Assembly: GCA_964618975.1 (NCBI GenBank)
Contig: CAZUDI010000030.1
Coordinates: 1 to 44,958, forward strand
Reading direction: 5' to 3'
DNA from: CAZUDI01 sp964618975
GTDB lineage: Bacteria; Desulfobacterota; Desulfomonilia; UBA1062
Length of the DNA stretch: 44,958 nt
Part shown: piece by piece, positions 1 through 8,070 of the stretch
How positions within the stretch are numbered: position 1 is the first letter of the stretch
Layout: each line of letters begins with the position of its first letter
Program-made: the position numbers and the translations under genes
Notes under the pieces: generated by a model
Told to the model about the DNA's origin: nothing
The model's database searches: none
The model's input: only the letters and a program-made list of their open reading frames with translations

Positions 1-292
1 CTTCCCCGCCGCGGCCGAAGATGCAGGGGTCGCCGCCCTTGAGACGCGCCACGCTATGCCCCTTAAGGGCCAGATCGAGGAGCAGCGCGTTGATGTCGGA
101 CTGCGGCAGATAATCACGGCCGGCGCGTTTGCCTACGTAGCGGATGATGGCGCCCTCGCGCCTGAGCGCCAGGACCTCCTCGGGGATGAGATCGTCGTAG
201 ACGATGGCCGTGCACTGCCCGATGAGGCGCTGGGCCTTGAGGGTGAGGAGCTCGGGGTCGCCGGGGCCCGTGCCGATGAGATAGACCTTCAT
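1..292 (-). CDS. cobA: Uroporphyrinogen-III C-methyltransferase, N-terminal part (cut by window edge)
   Basis: This is the first ~97 residues of an S-adenosylmethionine-dependent tetrapyrrole methylase that makes precorrin-2 from uroporphyrinogen III, the entry to siroheme and B12. The start MKVYLIGTGPGDPELLTLKA carries the glycine-rich GxGPGDPELLT motif, and residues near the edge read VARLKGGDPCIFGRGGE, the second SUMT signature. Its ATG overlaps the hemC stop by 4 nt (ATGA, 289-292), so it is translationally coupled as the last visible gene of the heme/siroheme operon. In related bacteria this gene is often fused to hemD (uroporphyrinogen-III synthase). No hemD is seen elsewhere in the window, so a fusion is plausible, but the C-terminus lies outside. 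Confidence 0.93.
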   Translation of the reverse strand, partial: MKVYLIGTGPGDPELLTLKAQRLIGQCTAIVYDDLIPEEVLALRREGAIIRYVGKRAGRDYLPQSDINALLLDLALKGHSVARLKGGDPCIFGRGGE

Positions 293-1182
293 GACAGGTT
301 CTCCATGGCATGGATTTCGGCTTGGAGGGTGCCGGCCGCGCTGGTGCCGAGGGAGGCATCCTTGCCGCTGATGGTGAGGCGGCGTATGTGCTTCAGATCC
401 TGGCTGCCCAGCAGGCCCTCCAGCCGGATCTCGCCGGCGACGAGCGTGGCGTAGGCCCCGGCCGGGAGCCGGCAGTCAACCCCCAGGGCCGCCAGGAAGG
501 CGCGTTCGGTCGCGGCGCAGAGGCCGGTGGCGGGGTGGTTCAGAGATTCAAGGATCTCCAGCAGTTCCCGGTCGTCGGCGCGTGTCTCCACGGCGATCAC
601 CCCCTGGCCGGGGGAGGGGAGCATGTGCTCGATGGCGATCGGGCATCCCGGTTCCAGGCCCAGGCGTTTGACGCCGGCGGCGGCGAGGATCACCGCATCA
701 AACTCGTCCCCGATCTTGCCCAGACGGGTGGGCACGTTGCCGCGGATGTCCTTGAGTTCGAGATCGGGTCTGAAATGGCGGAGCTGGCACTTGCGGCGCA
801 GGCTGGAGCTGCCCACCCGGGAGCCGGCCGGTAGCGTCTCGAGGGTGTATCCCCGGCGCGAAAAGAGCATGTCCCGGGGGTCTTCCCGTTCCAGGCAGGC
901 CCCGATCAGGAGTCCCTCGGGCAGGACGGCCTGCATGTCCTTGAGGCTGTGCACGGCGCAGTCGATCTCGCCTGCGAGAAGACACCGCTCGATGTCCTTG
1001 ACGAAGACGCCCTTGCCGCCGATCTGGTCCAGGGGCGCCTCGGCCAGGATGTCCCCCGCGGTCCTGATGGGGCACACCGCGGTCTTCAGGTCACAAACGG
1101 CGCTCTCAAGAAGCCTTTTCACTGTCTCTGTCTGCACAAGGGCGAGGCGGCTGCCCCTTGTGCCGATCCTGATAGTCCTCAT
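289..1182 (-). CDS. hemC: Hydroxymethylbilane synthase (porphobilinogen deaminase)
   Basis: A 297-aa cytoplasmic enzyme that joins four porphobilinogens into hydroxymethylbilane. The N-terminus MRTIRIGTRGSRLALVQ is the family signature. VGSSSLRRKCQL and LEREDPRDMLFSR are substrate and cofactor-binding stretches. The Cys in LGVDCRLPAGAYA is the expected attachment site of the dipyrromethane cofactor. I chose the ATG at 1182 because conserved sequence begins there; an in-frame ATG at 1206 would add eight unconserved residues. A GGAGG lies 13 nt upstream of 1182, inside hemA. The 5' end overlaps hemA by 77 nt in another frame, which is long for coupled genes. The 3' end overlaps cobA by 4 nt. 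Confidence 0.95.
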   Translation of the reverse strand: MRTIRIGTRGSRLALVQTETVKRLLESAVCDLKTAVCPIRTAGDILAEAPLDQIGGKGVFVKDIERCLLAGEIDCAVHSLKDMQAVLPEGLLIGACLEREDPRDMLFSRRGYTLETLPAGSRVGSSSLRRKCQLRHFRPDLELKDIRGNVPTRLGKIGDEFDAVILAAAGVKRLGLEPGCPIAIEHMLPSPGQGVIAVETRADDRELLEILESLNHPATGLCAATERAFLAALGVDCRLPAGAYATLVAGEIRLEGLLGSQDLKHIRRLTISGKDASLGTSAAGTLQAEIHAMENLS

Positions 1183-2386
1183 CGAGCTGGAATAACCTCC
1201 GTGCATTTTCGATATTGGCCAGCGACGGGTGGGCCTTCAGGAAGCTCACCGGCCGGTGGATAAAGCGCTTGAGAACACGGTGCACCGCCTGTGCCAGGTG
1301 CCCCTGGTCCTCTTCGCCAATGTGTTCCGACCGCAGTTCCTCCCCGATATAGCGCTCCAGGAGCGCATAGAGATCCTTGATGGTTTCCTGGGCGGTGAGC
1401 GCGGAAAGCCAGGCCTCGAAGGCATCCACCTCGCTTTCCAGGATGGCGGAGGCCTGGTCGAGTTGCAGTTCGCGGTGGCATGCATGCCTCTCGACGATGT
1501 CCTTCAGGGCGTCGATATCGTAGAGGTAGCAGTTGTAGAGACGTCCCACCTCGGGATCCACATCCCGCGGCAGGGCGATGTCGATGATGATCAGGGGGCT
1601 GTGCCGCCGGGCCTTCATGATGCGTTCCATGAGCGGCCGGCCGATCAGGGGTGTGGGTGCGCCCGTGGAGGTGATGACGATGTCACTGCGCATAAGTTCT
1701 GTTTCGAGGTTGTCAAAGGTCCCCGCTTTTCCGCCCAGGTCGCGCGCCAGGGAGCAGGCCGCCGTATGCGTGCGGTTGATGATGGTAAGTGTCCTCACGC
1801 CACGGTCCTTGAGCCGCCGGGCGGCAATGCAGGCCATGTCGCCGGCGCCGATCACCAGTACCGCGCTGCGTTGGATGTCCCCGAAGACGTGGCCGGCCAG
1901 CTCCACGGCCTCGGAGGCCACCGAGACCGGATAGCGGCCGATCTCGGTCTCGTTGCGTACGCGCTTGGCCGTCCGGAAGGCGCGGTGCATGGCCTTGTTG
2001 AGCAGGGTGGCGGTGGTGCCGGCCCTGACGGCCGCGGCGAAGGCCTCCTTGGCCTGTCCCAGGATCTGGGGCTCGCCCAGCACCAGTGAGTCGAGGCCGG
2101 AACAGACCGCGAAGAGGTGCGCGATGGCATCGCGGGCCTCGAAGATCTCACATAAGCCCTCCAGGTTCGTGTCCTGGATCTGGCAGACGCTGGTGATGAG
2201 CGCCAGCATCTCGGAGGGCCTCAGGTGGCAGCCGTAGATCTCGGTGCGGTTGCAGGTGTTGAGGGTCAGGGCCTCGGCATCTCCCTTCAGGAGGGGCAGC
2301 GCGGAGGCGGGTTCGAGGTGGATGCGCTCCCTGAGCGACACCGGCGCGTGGCGGTGATTGATGCTGATGCAGCAGAAACGGTTCAT
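1106..2386 (-). CDS. hemA: Glutamyl-tRNA reductase
   Basis: A 426-aa NADPH-dependent enzyme that reduces glutamyl-tRNA to glutamate-1-semialdehyde, the first committed step of C5-pathway tetrapyrrole synthesis. LTLNTCNRTEIYG contains the catalytic Cys (residue 45). GEPQILGQAKEA is the next family block, followed by a Rossmann segment (VLVIGAGDMA) and a helical C-terminal dimerisation domain. Length is normal for the family. The start overlaps the ccsA/hemX-like stop by 4 nt and the end overlaps hemC by 77 nt. The presence of HemA shows that the organism uses the glutamate (C5) route rather than ALA synthase. Confidence 0.96.
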   Translation of the reverse strand: MNRFCCISINHRHAPVSLRERIHLEPASALPLLKGDAEALTLNTCNRTEIYGCHLRPSEMLALITSVCQIQDTNLEGLCEIFEARDAIAHLFAVCSGLDSLVLGEPQILGQAKEAFAAAVRAGTTATLLNKAMHRAFRTAKRVRNETEIGRYPVSVASEAVELAGHVFGDIQRSAVLVIGAGDMACIAARRLKDRGVRTLTIINRTHTAACSLARDLGGKAGTFDNLETELMRSDIVITSTGAPTPLIGRPLMERIMKARRHSPLIIIDIALPRDVDPEVGRLYNCYLYDIDALKDIVERHACHRELQLDQASAILESEVDAFEAWLSALTAQETIKDLYALLERYIGEELRSEHIGEEDQGHLAQAVHRVLKRFIHRPVSFLKAHPSLANIENARRLFQLDEDYQDRHKGQPPRPCADRDSEKAS

Positions 2387-3204
2387 TGCAGCAGCCCCAG
2401 TCCGTGGGTGTTGGGAAAGGCCAGGTGTGTGCCGATGGCCAGGATGATCATGAGGATGAAACCCACCAGCGTGATCACGGCGGTACGCCGTCCCTGCCAG
2501 CCGATGGCGAAGCGCTGGTGCAGGCTTACGGCAAAGGCCAGCCAGGTGATCCCCGCGGCGGTGATCTTGGGGATCAGGGGGCCTGCGAGCAGGTCGGCCT
2601 TGACGGCCCAGAAACCGCCCAGGATCATACCGGTGGTAAGCGCCACGAACCCCAGCCCCAGACAGGCGTAGAGAATGCGGTCGAGGATGCTCAGCGGTGG
2701 CAGTGAGGCCCCCGGTCCGTGGATCGAGCCCTTCTTGATGATACGTTCATGGATCAGGTAGATCACCGAGGTGATGGCGGCCACGGCAAAGAGGGCCTCA
2801 CCAATGGTGACGCTGAGGGTGTGCAGGGGGTACAGGTAGCGGGAGGCGCCCATGAGGGGCTGGATGTACAGGGATTCCTGGTGCAGGGAGAAGTTGAGGG
2901 CGATGGTGGCAGCGGGCAGATAGAAGGCGCCCATCACCAGGGTGGAGTGCTTGAGCACGAACGGCAGCAGCATGGCGCTGGCCATGAGGATGGTCATGTT
3001 AATGAACTGCCAGGGCGAGCTCAGCGGCAGGGACTGGTCTTTGAGCCCCAGGGCGACGACGAAGGCCAGGTGCACCGCCAGACAGCCGAGGTAGACGATC
3101 CTGGCACCCACGGTCAGGGTGCGCCCGGGCCGGAGGAGGCACAGGATGAACCACCCGCTTGCCAGGACATAGAAGATAAGCGTGACCCAGGCAAGCACGA
3201 TCAC
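2383..3204 (-). CDS. CcsA/HemX-family cytochrome c assembly membrane protein
   Basis: A 273-aa integral membrane protein with about eight hydrophobic helices, ending in a C-terminal span just before NTHGLGLLQ. It matches the cytochrome c assembly family (CcsA, CcmC, HemX). In this gene order, directly upstream of hemA, the protein is usually called HemX, which in some bacteria lowers HemA levels. CcsA proper moves heme across the membrane for cytochrome c maturation. The His residues in AVHLAFV, YPLHTLSV and GTHLAFP are candidate heme ligands, while the complete tryptophan-rich WWD motif is not evident. Both ends overlap neighbours by 4 nt. The choice between heme export and HemA regulation cannot be made from sequence. 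Confidence 0.85.
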   Translation of the reverse strand: MIVLAWVTLIFYVLASGWFILCLLRPGRTLTVGARIVYLGCLAVHLAFVVALGLKDQSLPLSSPWQFINMTILMASAMLLPFVLKHSTLVMGAFYLPAATIALNFSLHQESLYIQPLMGASRYLYPLHTLSVTIGEALFAVAAITSVIYLIHERIIKKGSIHGPGASLPPLSILDRILYACLGLGFVALTTGMILGGFWAVKADLLAGPLIPKITAAGITWLAFAVSLHQRFAIGWQGRRTAVITLVGFILMIILAIGTHLAFPNTHGLGLLQ

Positions 3205-3869
3205 AGGATGTCCTCCAGATCGGTGTGCGTACCGCGCGCCTGGCGGAGGGTTTCCCCGGCCCGTGCCCGGTCACCATCGCGCACCGCATCCAGGAGCTGG
3301 GAACTCACCAGGACCTCGAACACCCGCTTGTGGGAGGCGTGGCCGCCCTCCTGAGCCAGGACCAGGGGGCGGATTTTCCCCAGGATGAGGGCCAGGGTGG
3401 CGTATTCGTCCCCGATCTGGCGGCCGATGACGCCCCGCAGGGTGCGGGCCAGGGCCGGCGATACGCCGCCGGTGGAGATGGCGATCTTGATGGGGCCCTT
3501 TTCCACCACCGCGGGCACGATGAAGCTGCAGTGCTCGGGGACGTCCACCACGTTGCAGAACAGATGCCGGTGGGAGGCATCCGTGCTCACGCGCAGGTTC
3601 GTGTGCTCCTCGTCGGTGGCGGCGATCACCAGGCAGGCGCCGTCGAGATCGGCGGTGTCGTAAACCTTGTGTCTCAGCTCCACCCCGGGCAGGGAAGAAA
3701 GCGGTGCGACCATGGCGGGCGAGACGACCCGCACGGCGGCACCGGAGGCCAGGAGCGCCTCCACCTTGCGCAAGGCTACCATGCCGCCGCCGATAACCGC
3801 CACGAGGCGGCCCCTGAGATCGAGGAAGACCGGATAGTAAGGGTTCATAAGCGCGCTCTCGCCGTTCAT
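3201..3869 (-). CDS. Precorrin-2 dehydrogenase / sirohydrochlorin ferrochelatase (siroheme synthase N-domain)
   Basis: A 222-aa protein of the Met8/SirC type (equivalent to the N-terminal half of CysG). It oxidises precorrin-2 to sirohydrochlorin with NAD and may insert iron to give siroheme. The N-terminus YYPVFLDLRGRLVAVIGGG is the NAD-binding Rossmann signature, followed by VALRKVEALLASGA. FCNVVDVPEHCSFIVPAV and IAISTGGVSPALARTLR are further family motifs. The ATG at 3869 has an excellent AAGGAGGTG upstream and overlaps the preceding stop (ATGA), so I prefer it to the in-frame ATG at 3848. It works with cobA at the end of the operon, which supplies its substrate. Confidence 0.93.
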   Translation of the reverse strand: MNGESALMNPYYPVFLDLRGRLVAVIGGGMVALRKVEALLASGAAVRVVSPAMVAPLSSLPGVELRHKVYDTADLDGACLVIAATDEEHTNLRVSTDASHRHLFCNVVDVPEHCSFIVPAVVEKGPIKIAISTGGVSPALARTLRGVIGRQIGDEYATLALILGKIRPLVLAQEGGHASHKRVFEVLVSSQLLDAVRDGDRARAGETLRQARGTHTDLEDIL

Positions 3870-4624
3870 CCCACCTCCTTAAGCCAGGTGCGGATGAGCC
3901 CCGAGACCCGGGTGTCCCTTCTCAGGTGGTGGTCGGCCGCAGGCAGCAGGATGAGACGCTTGGGATCGAGGGCGTGCTCGAAAAGGCGACGGGCATGCCC
4001 CGGCGGGACGAGGGTGTCGTCCTCGCCGTGCACGATGCCCACCGGACGGGGGGAGACAAAGGCGACGCACTCCCCGGGGGTAAGCTTGTGGAAGTGGTCG
4101 TACCAGCCCTCAAGGTCCGGGGGAAAGTCGGGATCCCGGATGAGGCCGATGTCGAGGAAGTGGTCCCTGAGGGCGGCGGCCTCCAGGGGGAGAATATCGC
4201 CCAGGCGGTAGGGGGTGGCCAGCAGCAGCACACTGGCGATGTTTTCCTCCACCGCGGCCAGGCGGGCGGCGATGGCCCCGCCGGCCGAGAACCCGAGGCA
4301 GTGGATGGAGCCCGGATCGATCCCCGGGGTGTTGTAGAGCTCGGAAAAGACGCGGCGCAGATCCCGGTACCAGCCCTGCATGTCGATGTTGCCCCCCGAC
4401 AGGCCGCAGCCGCGGAAGTTGAAGGCCATGCAGGCCCAGCCCATGGCGTTGATATCTTGGATGAGGTCGAGGTAACCCCTGTCCTGGGGGTCCGGCCGGG
4501 AACCTGGGATGCCGTGGCAGAGGATGACCGCAGGGACAAGGCCCCGGGTGGGGCCTTCAGGGAAGGAGAGCCATGCCCTGATGTGTATCCCCTCCTGGCT
4601 GATGTGATATTCTTTCGACTTCAT
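3866..4624 (-). CDS. Alpha/beta hydrolase (serine esterase/peptidase-like)
   Basis: A 252-aa alpha/beta hydrolase. HGIPGSRPDPQDRG is the oxyanion-hole HG region. LGFSAGGAIA contains the nucleophile elbow G-x-S-x-G (Ser in GFSAGG). HGEDDTLVPPGHA provides the acidic residue, and AADHHLRRD near the end provides the catalytic His. There is no signal peptide, so it is probably cytoplasmic; the substrate is unknown. I chose the ATG at 4624 because recognisable sequence starts there, although this overlaps the upstream TPR gene by 68 nt. It overlaps the siroheme gene by 4 nt at its end. Its place in a tetrapyrrole operon is not explained by known chemistry. Confidence 0.85.
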   Translation of the reverse strand: MKSKEYHISQEGIHIRAWLSFPEGPTRGLVPAVILCHGIPGSRPDPQDRGYLDLIQDINAMGWACMAFNFRGCGLSGGNIDMQGWYRDLRRVFSELYNTPGIDPGSIHCLGFSAGGAIAARLAAVEENIASVLLLATPYRLGDILPLEAAALRDHFLDIGLIRDPDFPPDLEGWYDHFHKLTPGECVAFVSPRPVGIVHGEDDTLVPPGHARRLFEHALDPKRLILLPAADHHLRRDTRVSGLIRTWLKEVG

Positions 4625-5696
4625 TTTGCAGTAGGTTGTATCTCCCGTACACGAAGGCCCAGGCCTGGAGTTCGTGCTCGTCCAGGACGAGATCATCGTT
4701 CTCTGTAGAGACGCGGGCCGGGATGCGGTGCCTGCCGGCGAGGATCCTGAGGGTCTGTTCGGAGATATTCAGCTGGCGGCTGGCCTCCTTGACGGAGATG
4801 CGCTTTTCCACCGTATCCGACATCTTCTTGAAGACGAAGGTCTGCAGGATGGCCTCTCCCGCCTCTTCGTGAGAGAGCTCGAAGGCCTTGTCCAGCAGGC
4901 CGATATAGGGTGTGTCCATCTGGTATCTGACGTTGGCCAGTTCCACCATGGCCCGGATATCGTCCGGGAAATGCGTCAGCATGGTGGTCAGGACGTGGTC
5001 GGCATACTCCATGTCCTTGAGGAAGAAGCTCACCTCGGCCAGGTAGAGATAGGTGTCACGGTCGGTGTCGCCGAGATCCATGGCGGTGGAGAACATCTCC
5101 ATGGCCAGGTCCAGGTGTCCCAGTTCGCGGTGGCAGATGCCGATGAGCTTGTAGATGAGCGGCGAGGTGGAGCAGAGGATCTTGGCCTTTTCGAGGTCGT
5201 CGGCGGCGATGGTGTAGTAGCTCTGGGCCATCTTTTCCCTGGCCCGGGCCATGAAGATCTTGAAGCGCTCCTCGAAATCCTTGGCGCTCAGGCTGCGTGT
5301 GCCGTCCTTGAAGTGGTATCCTGCGGTACACAGGTCGATGTAGGGCCGGCTCTCGTGAAGCTGTTCGTCCGTATCGAGCACGTCGATGACGCGCTGGCAC
5401 AGGTTCTTGATGGGCAGCACGGCATCGCCCTTGTTGGCGATGTAGAAGCCGGCACCGAAGCCCCCGTCGTCATCCATTTCGGAGAGGTTGCGTGCCTCGG
5501 CCATGAGTTCGCGGAAGAAGACGTTGGTCATCTCCTTGGAGTTGGTGATGGCCAGCGCCATGGCGGACTTGTACTCGCCGCCGGGACAGGTGTATTCGAA
5601 GCTCAGCCACAATTCCCGGTATTCGTGGTCGATACGTTCCACTTCAACGGATATCAGTTCGAGGAGACCTCGCGGATGCTCAAGTTTACCACGCAT
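4557..5696 (-). CDS. TPR-repeat protein with C-terminal excisionase/MerR-like HTH
   Basis: A 379-aa protein of unknown function, the first gene of the heme/siroheme operon. The N-terminal ~130 residues are acidic and unrecognised. Residues ~150-300 form tandem helical repeats of TPR type (for example SPLIYKLIGICHRELGHLDL and DTYLYLAEVSFFLKDMEYAD). The C-terminus reads ISVKEASRQLNISEQTLRIL, a winged or MerR/excisionase-like helix-turn-helix, then VLDEHELQAWAFVYGRY. The start at 5696 is supported by a promoter whose -10 box ends 7 nt before it. A GTG at 5792 would lie upstream of that promoter. It could be a regulator of the operon, but no target is visible. Confidence 0.7.
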   Translation of the reverse strand: MRGKLEHPRGLLELISVEVERIDHEYRELWLSFEYTCPGGEYKSAMALAITNSKEMTNVFFRELMAEARNLSEMDDDGGFGAGFYIANKGDAVLPIKNLCQRVIDVLDTDEQLHESRPYIDLCTAGYHFKDGTRSLSAKDFEERFKIFMARAREKMAQSYYTIAADDLEKAKILCSTSPLIYKLIGICHRELGHLDLAMEMFSTAMDLGDTDRDTYLYLAEVSFFLKDMEYADHVLTTMLTHFPDDIRAMVELANVRYQMDTPYIGLLDKAFELSHEEAGEAILQTFVFKKMSDTVEKRISVKEASRQLNISEQTLRILAGRHRIPARVSTENDDLVLDEHELQAWAFVYGRYNLLQNEVERISHQPGGDTHQGMALLP

Positions 5697-5703
5697 GCTA
5701 GTT

Positions 5704-5732
5704 GGTTTATGCTGAGCGTTCTCAAAAGTCAA
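5704..5732 (-). promoter_or_regulatory. Promoter of the heme/siroheme operon, apparently leaderless
   Basis: On the minus strand TTGACT (5732-5727) is followed after 17 nt by TAAACC (5709-5704). Only 7 nt separate the -10 box from the ATG at 5696, so transcription should begin at or next to the start codon. No Shine-Dalgarno sequence is present. The -35 is 5/6 to consensus; the -10 is weaker. Confidence 0.5.
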
Positions 5733-5804
5733 CCCGCAAGACTGTCTAAGGCACGGCTGGATTGCAGCCGATATCTGTGCTATGGAACTCACGGAGGATG
5801 CTCT

Positions 5805-6530
5805 ATGAAAAAGTCAGTGGGCGTGATGGCGTTTGTCCTGTTTACGGCTGTGTTGCTCGGGGCGGGGACGCTCGATGCCGCCCCCCGGGCCACGATCGCC
5901 TCCCCGGGCTTCGACGCGGGGGAGATCCCCCAGGGACAGGATATCCTGCATGATTTCATCATCACCAACACCGGCGACGAAACCCTGACCCTTAAACCCC
6001 GGCCCTGTTGAGGTGTTCGGGTGACTGTCCCGGGCGGGCAGGACGTGAAACCAGGCGCGCAAACGAAGGTGCAGGTGCGCATACAGAGCGCGGGCCTGCG
6101 GGGCAAGGTGCACAAGGACATCTTCATCGTCACCAACGACCCCGCGTCACCCACCGTGAAGATAACGCTTTCAGGTGAGGTGCGGGAGGTGCTGGCCCTG
6201 CGGCCGGCCTATGTGAATTTCGGCACCCTCCGACGCGGAAAGGCGGCCGTGCGGGAGCTGGCGCTCACCAACCAGGGGGCGGTTCCCGTGGTCATCACCG
6301 GGATGGAGGCCCGTCCCGAGCGGCTCTTCTCCGTGGACGCCACCACTCCGCTGACGCTCGGGCCCGGCGAGACCCGCACGCTCAAGATCTCCTGCAGCGC
6401 AGATACATCCGACGAGCGGGCCTACGGTACCGTGATCATGAGGGCCACCCAGAAGCAGCAACCACTCATGGTCTCGGTAAGCCTGCATGCCCTGATCGAG
6501 GAGGCCTCGCCCATCGGGGCGCGTGAATGA
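5805..6530 (+). CDS. Secreted DUF1573/ASH-domain protein, candidate selenoprotein (in-frame TGA at 6009-6011)
   Basis: A 241-aa exported protein if TGA is read through. ATG at 5805 follows GGAGG by 7 nt. Residues 1-26 are a signal peptide. Residues ~30-125 match a DUF1573 domain (HDFIITNTGDETLTLK, then GLRGKVHKDIFIVTNDP), and ~130-241 form a second beta-sandwich of the same kind. In DUF1573 the stretch after the NTGD strand carries a conserved Cys-Gly-Cys; here the codons read R-P-C-TGA-G-V. The TGA (codon 69) therefore falls on the first Cys of that motif. The frame is unbroken for 173 codons beyond it, and no frameshift is needed. A hairpin at 6025-6041 resembles a bacterial SECIS. The alternative is a nonsense mutation or sequencing error (TGA is one base from a Cys codon). 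The function of DUF1573 proteins is unknown; a redox role would be inference. murJ starts immediately after the stop. Confidence 0.72.
6025..6041 (+). promoter_or_regulatory. Candidate bacterial SECIS hairpin in the DUF1573 gene
   Basis: Starting 14 nt after the TGA (6009-6011), the RNA can fold as CUG-U-CCC-GGGC-GGG-CAG: a lower 3-bp and an upper 3-bp stem separated by one bulged U at +17, with a 4-nt apical loop starting GG at +21. Bacterial SECIS elements are known to need a hairpin just downstream of UGA with a G at the start of the loop, often with a bulged U. The fdnG hairpin in this window has its loop at +19. Confidence 0.5.
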
Positions 6531-8057
6531 ATGCGGGGCGGTTTTAAAAGGCATATCGCCACGGTCGGCGGGCTCACCGGCATCAGCCGCATCCTGGGTT
6601 TCGTGCGTGACATGGTGATGGCCTGGCTGCTCGGCGCCGGCCCTCTGGCGGATGCCTTCATCGTGGCCTTCCGTATCCCCAATCTGCTGCGCCGTTTCAT
6701 GGCCGAAGGCGCGGTGAGCGTAGCCTTTGTGCCTGTTTTCAGCGAGGTGATGGAAAGTCAGGGGCGGCGGGAGGCCTTCGACATGGCCCGCGGCGTGCTG
6801 ACCTTGTTGCTGATCTTTCTGGCGCTGGTGGTCTTCGTGGGCGAGGTGGCGGCCCCCGCGCTGGTGGCCCTCATCGCCCCGGGCTTTCTGAATGATCCCA
6901 TCTTTGCCACCGCCACCCACCTGACGCGCATCATGTTCCCCTACATCCTGCTCATCGGCATCGTGGCGCTGTTCATGGGGATCCTCAATTCGCTGGGCCA
7001 TTTCGCCGCCCCGGCCGCGGCGCCCATCCTGCTGAACGTGTGCATGATCGGCCTGCCCGTGGTGGGGTATGTAATGTTCCCGGTCTTTCGTTCCCCGGCG
7101 GATGCCTTTGCCTGGGGCGTGATTCTGGGGGGATTCGCGCAGATCGCCCTGCAGCTGCGGCCTTTGGCGCGCCACGGCTTCGGTGTGCGCCTGTCGCGGG
7201 GCTTAAGGGACAGGCGCCTGCGCCGGATCGCCCGTCTGATGGGGATCGCCGCCATCGGGGCCTCGGTCTACCAGATCAACGTCCTTGTCGGCACCCTGCT
7301 GGCCTCCCTGCTCGAGCGGGGGAGCGTCGCCTACCTGTACTACGCCAACCGCATCATGGAGCTGCCCCTGGGGATCTTTGCCTTTGCCGTGAGCAATGTG
7401 ATGCTGCCCTCCATGAGCAGCGCCTCGGCCCGCACGGACATGACCGCCTTCGCTACGCTGATGCAGCGCTCGCTTCTCAGTGTGCTGTTGTTTCTCGTTC
7501 CCTCCACGGTAGGCATCTGTGTGCTGGCCGAGCCGATCTTCGCCGTGCTCTTCATGCGGGGGGCCTTTGATCCGGGCGATGCCCTCCTGGCGGGGGGGGC
7601 GCTGCGCATGTATGCCGTGGGCCTGTGGGCCGTGGGCTGTTCCAGGATCTATACGCAGGCGTTTTATGCCCTACAGCAGCCCGGCGCCGTGGTGAAGGTG
7701 GCCTGGGTCACGCTGGGGCTCAATGTCGTCCTGTGTCTGCTCCTCATGCCGGTGCTCGCGCATGCCGGCATCGCCCTGGCGGGCAGCCTCGCTGTCATCG
7801 TTCAACTCATGATCCTCAGGCGCATGCTGCGGCGGCGGGGGGTTGCCGTGGAAGAGGGCCTGGGGGCCGATGTCTTACGCATGGTGGCCGCCGCCGCCGT
7901 GATGGGGCTGGCGTTGCTGCCTGTGGTCGGCACGCGTTTCTGGTCACAGGCCCTGACGGGGGTAAGTCTGGCGCTCCTGAGGGGGGCGGTGGGGGGCGGG
8001 GCGGCCCTTTATTTTGCCCTGCTGCGCCTCCTGGGATTCCACGGATTGCGGCGCTGA
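6531..8057 (+). CDS. murJ: Lipid II flippase MurJ
   Basis: A 508-aa polytopic inner-membrane protein of the MurJ/MviN family, which flips lipid-linked peptidoglycan precursors across the membrane. The N-terminus reads GGLTGISRILGFVRDMVMAW and ADAFIVAFRIPNLLRRFMAEG, the hallmark family block, followed by about 14 hydrophobic helices. ASVYQINVLVGTLLASLLERG and SVAYLYYANRIMELPLGIFA are further conserved stretches. Length is typical. The ATG abuts the stop of the DUF1573 gene with no spacing, so translation of murJ may depend on ribosomes terminating there. If the upstream TGA were a true stop, murJ coupling would be affected. Confidence 0.95.
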   Translation: MRGGFKRHIATVGGLTGISRILGFVRDMVMAWLLGAGPLADAFIVAFRIPNLLRRFMAEGAVSVAFVPVFSEVMESQGRREAFDMARGVLTLLLIFLALVVFVGEVAAPALVALIAPGFLNDPIFATATHLTRIMFPYILLIGIVALFMGILNSLGHFAAPAAAPILLNVCMIGLPVVGYVMFPVFRSPADAFAWGVILGGFAQIALQLRPLARHGFGVRLSRGLRDRRLRRIARLMGIAAIGASVYQINVLVGTLLASLLERGSVAYLYYANRIMELPLGIFAFAVSNVMLPSMSSASARTDMTAFATLMQRSLLSVLLFLVPSTVGICVLAEPIFAVLFMRGAFDPGDALLAGGALRMYAVGLWAVGCSRIYTQAFYALQQPGAVVKVAWVTLGLNVVLCLLLMPVLAHAGIALAGSLAVIVQLMILRRMLRRRGVAVEEGLGADVLRMVAAAAVMGLALLPVVGTRFWSQALTGVSLALLRGAVGGGAALYFALLRLLGFHGLRR

Positions 8058-8070
8058 GCACGCCATAAAT

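Noticed and set aside
5745..5790. Sigma-54 promoter upstream of the DUF1573 gene (GGCACG...TTGCA)
   Set aside because: Spacing between the GG and GC elements is 2 nt too long for sigma-54.
4674..6011. Long plus-strand open frame reading through 4674-5804
   Set aside because: It is a shadow of the TPR gene on the other strand; the real gene starts at 5805 with signal peptide and ribosome site.
5985..6030. Frameshift rather than selenocysteine in the DUF1573 gene
   Set aside because: Both sides of the TGA are in the same frame and the other two frames do not give better domain sequence. A nonsense mutation remains possible and is stated in the finding.
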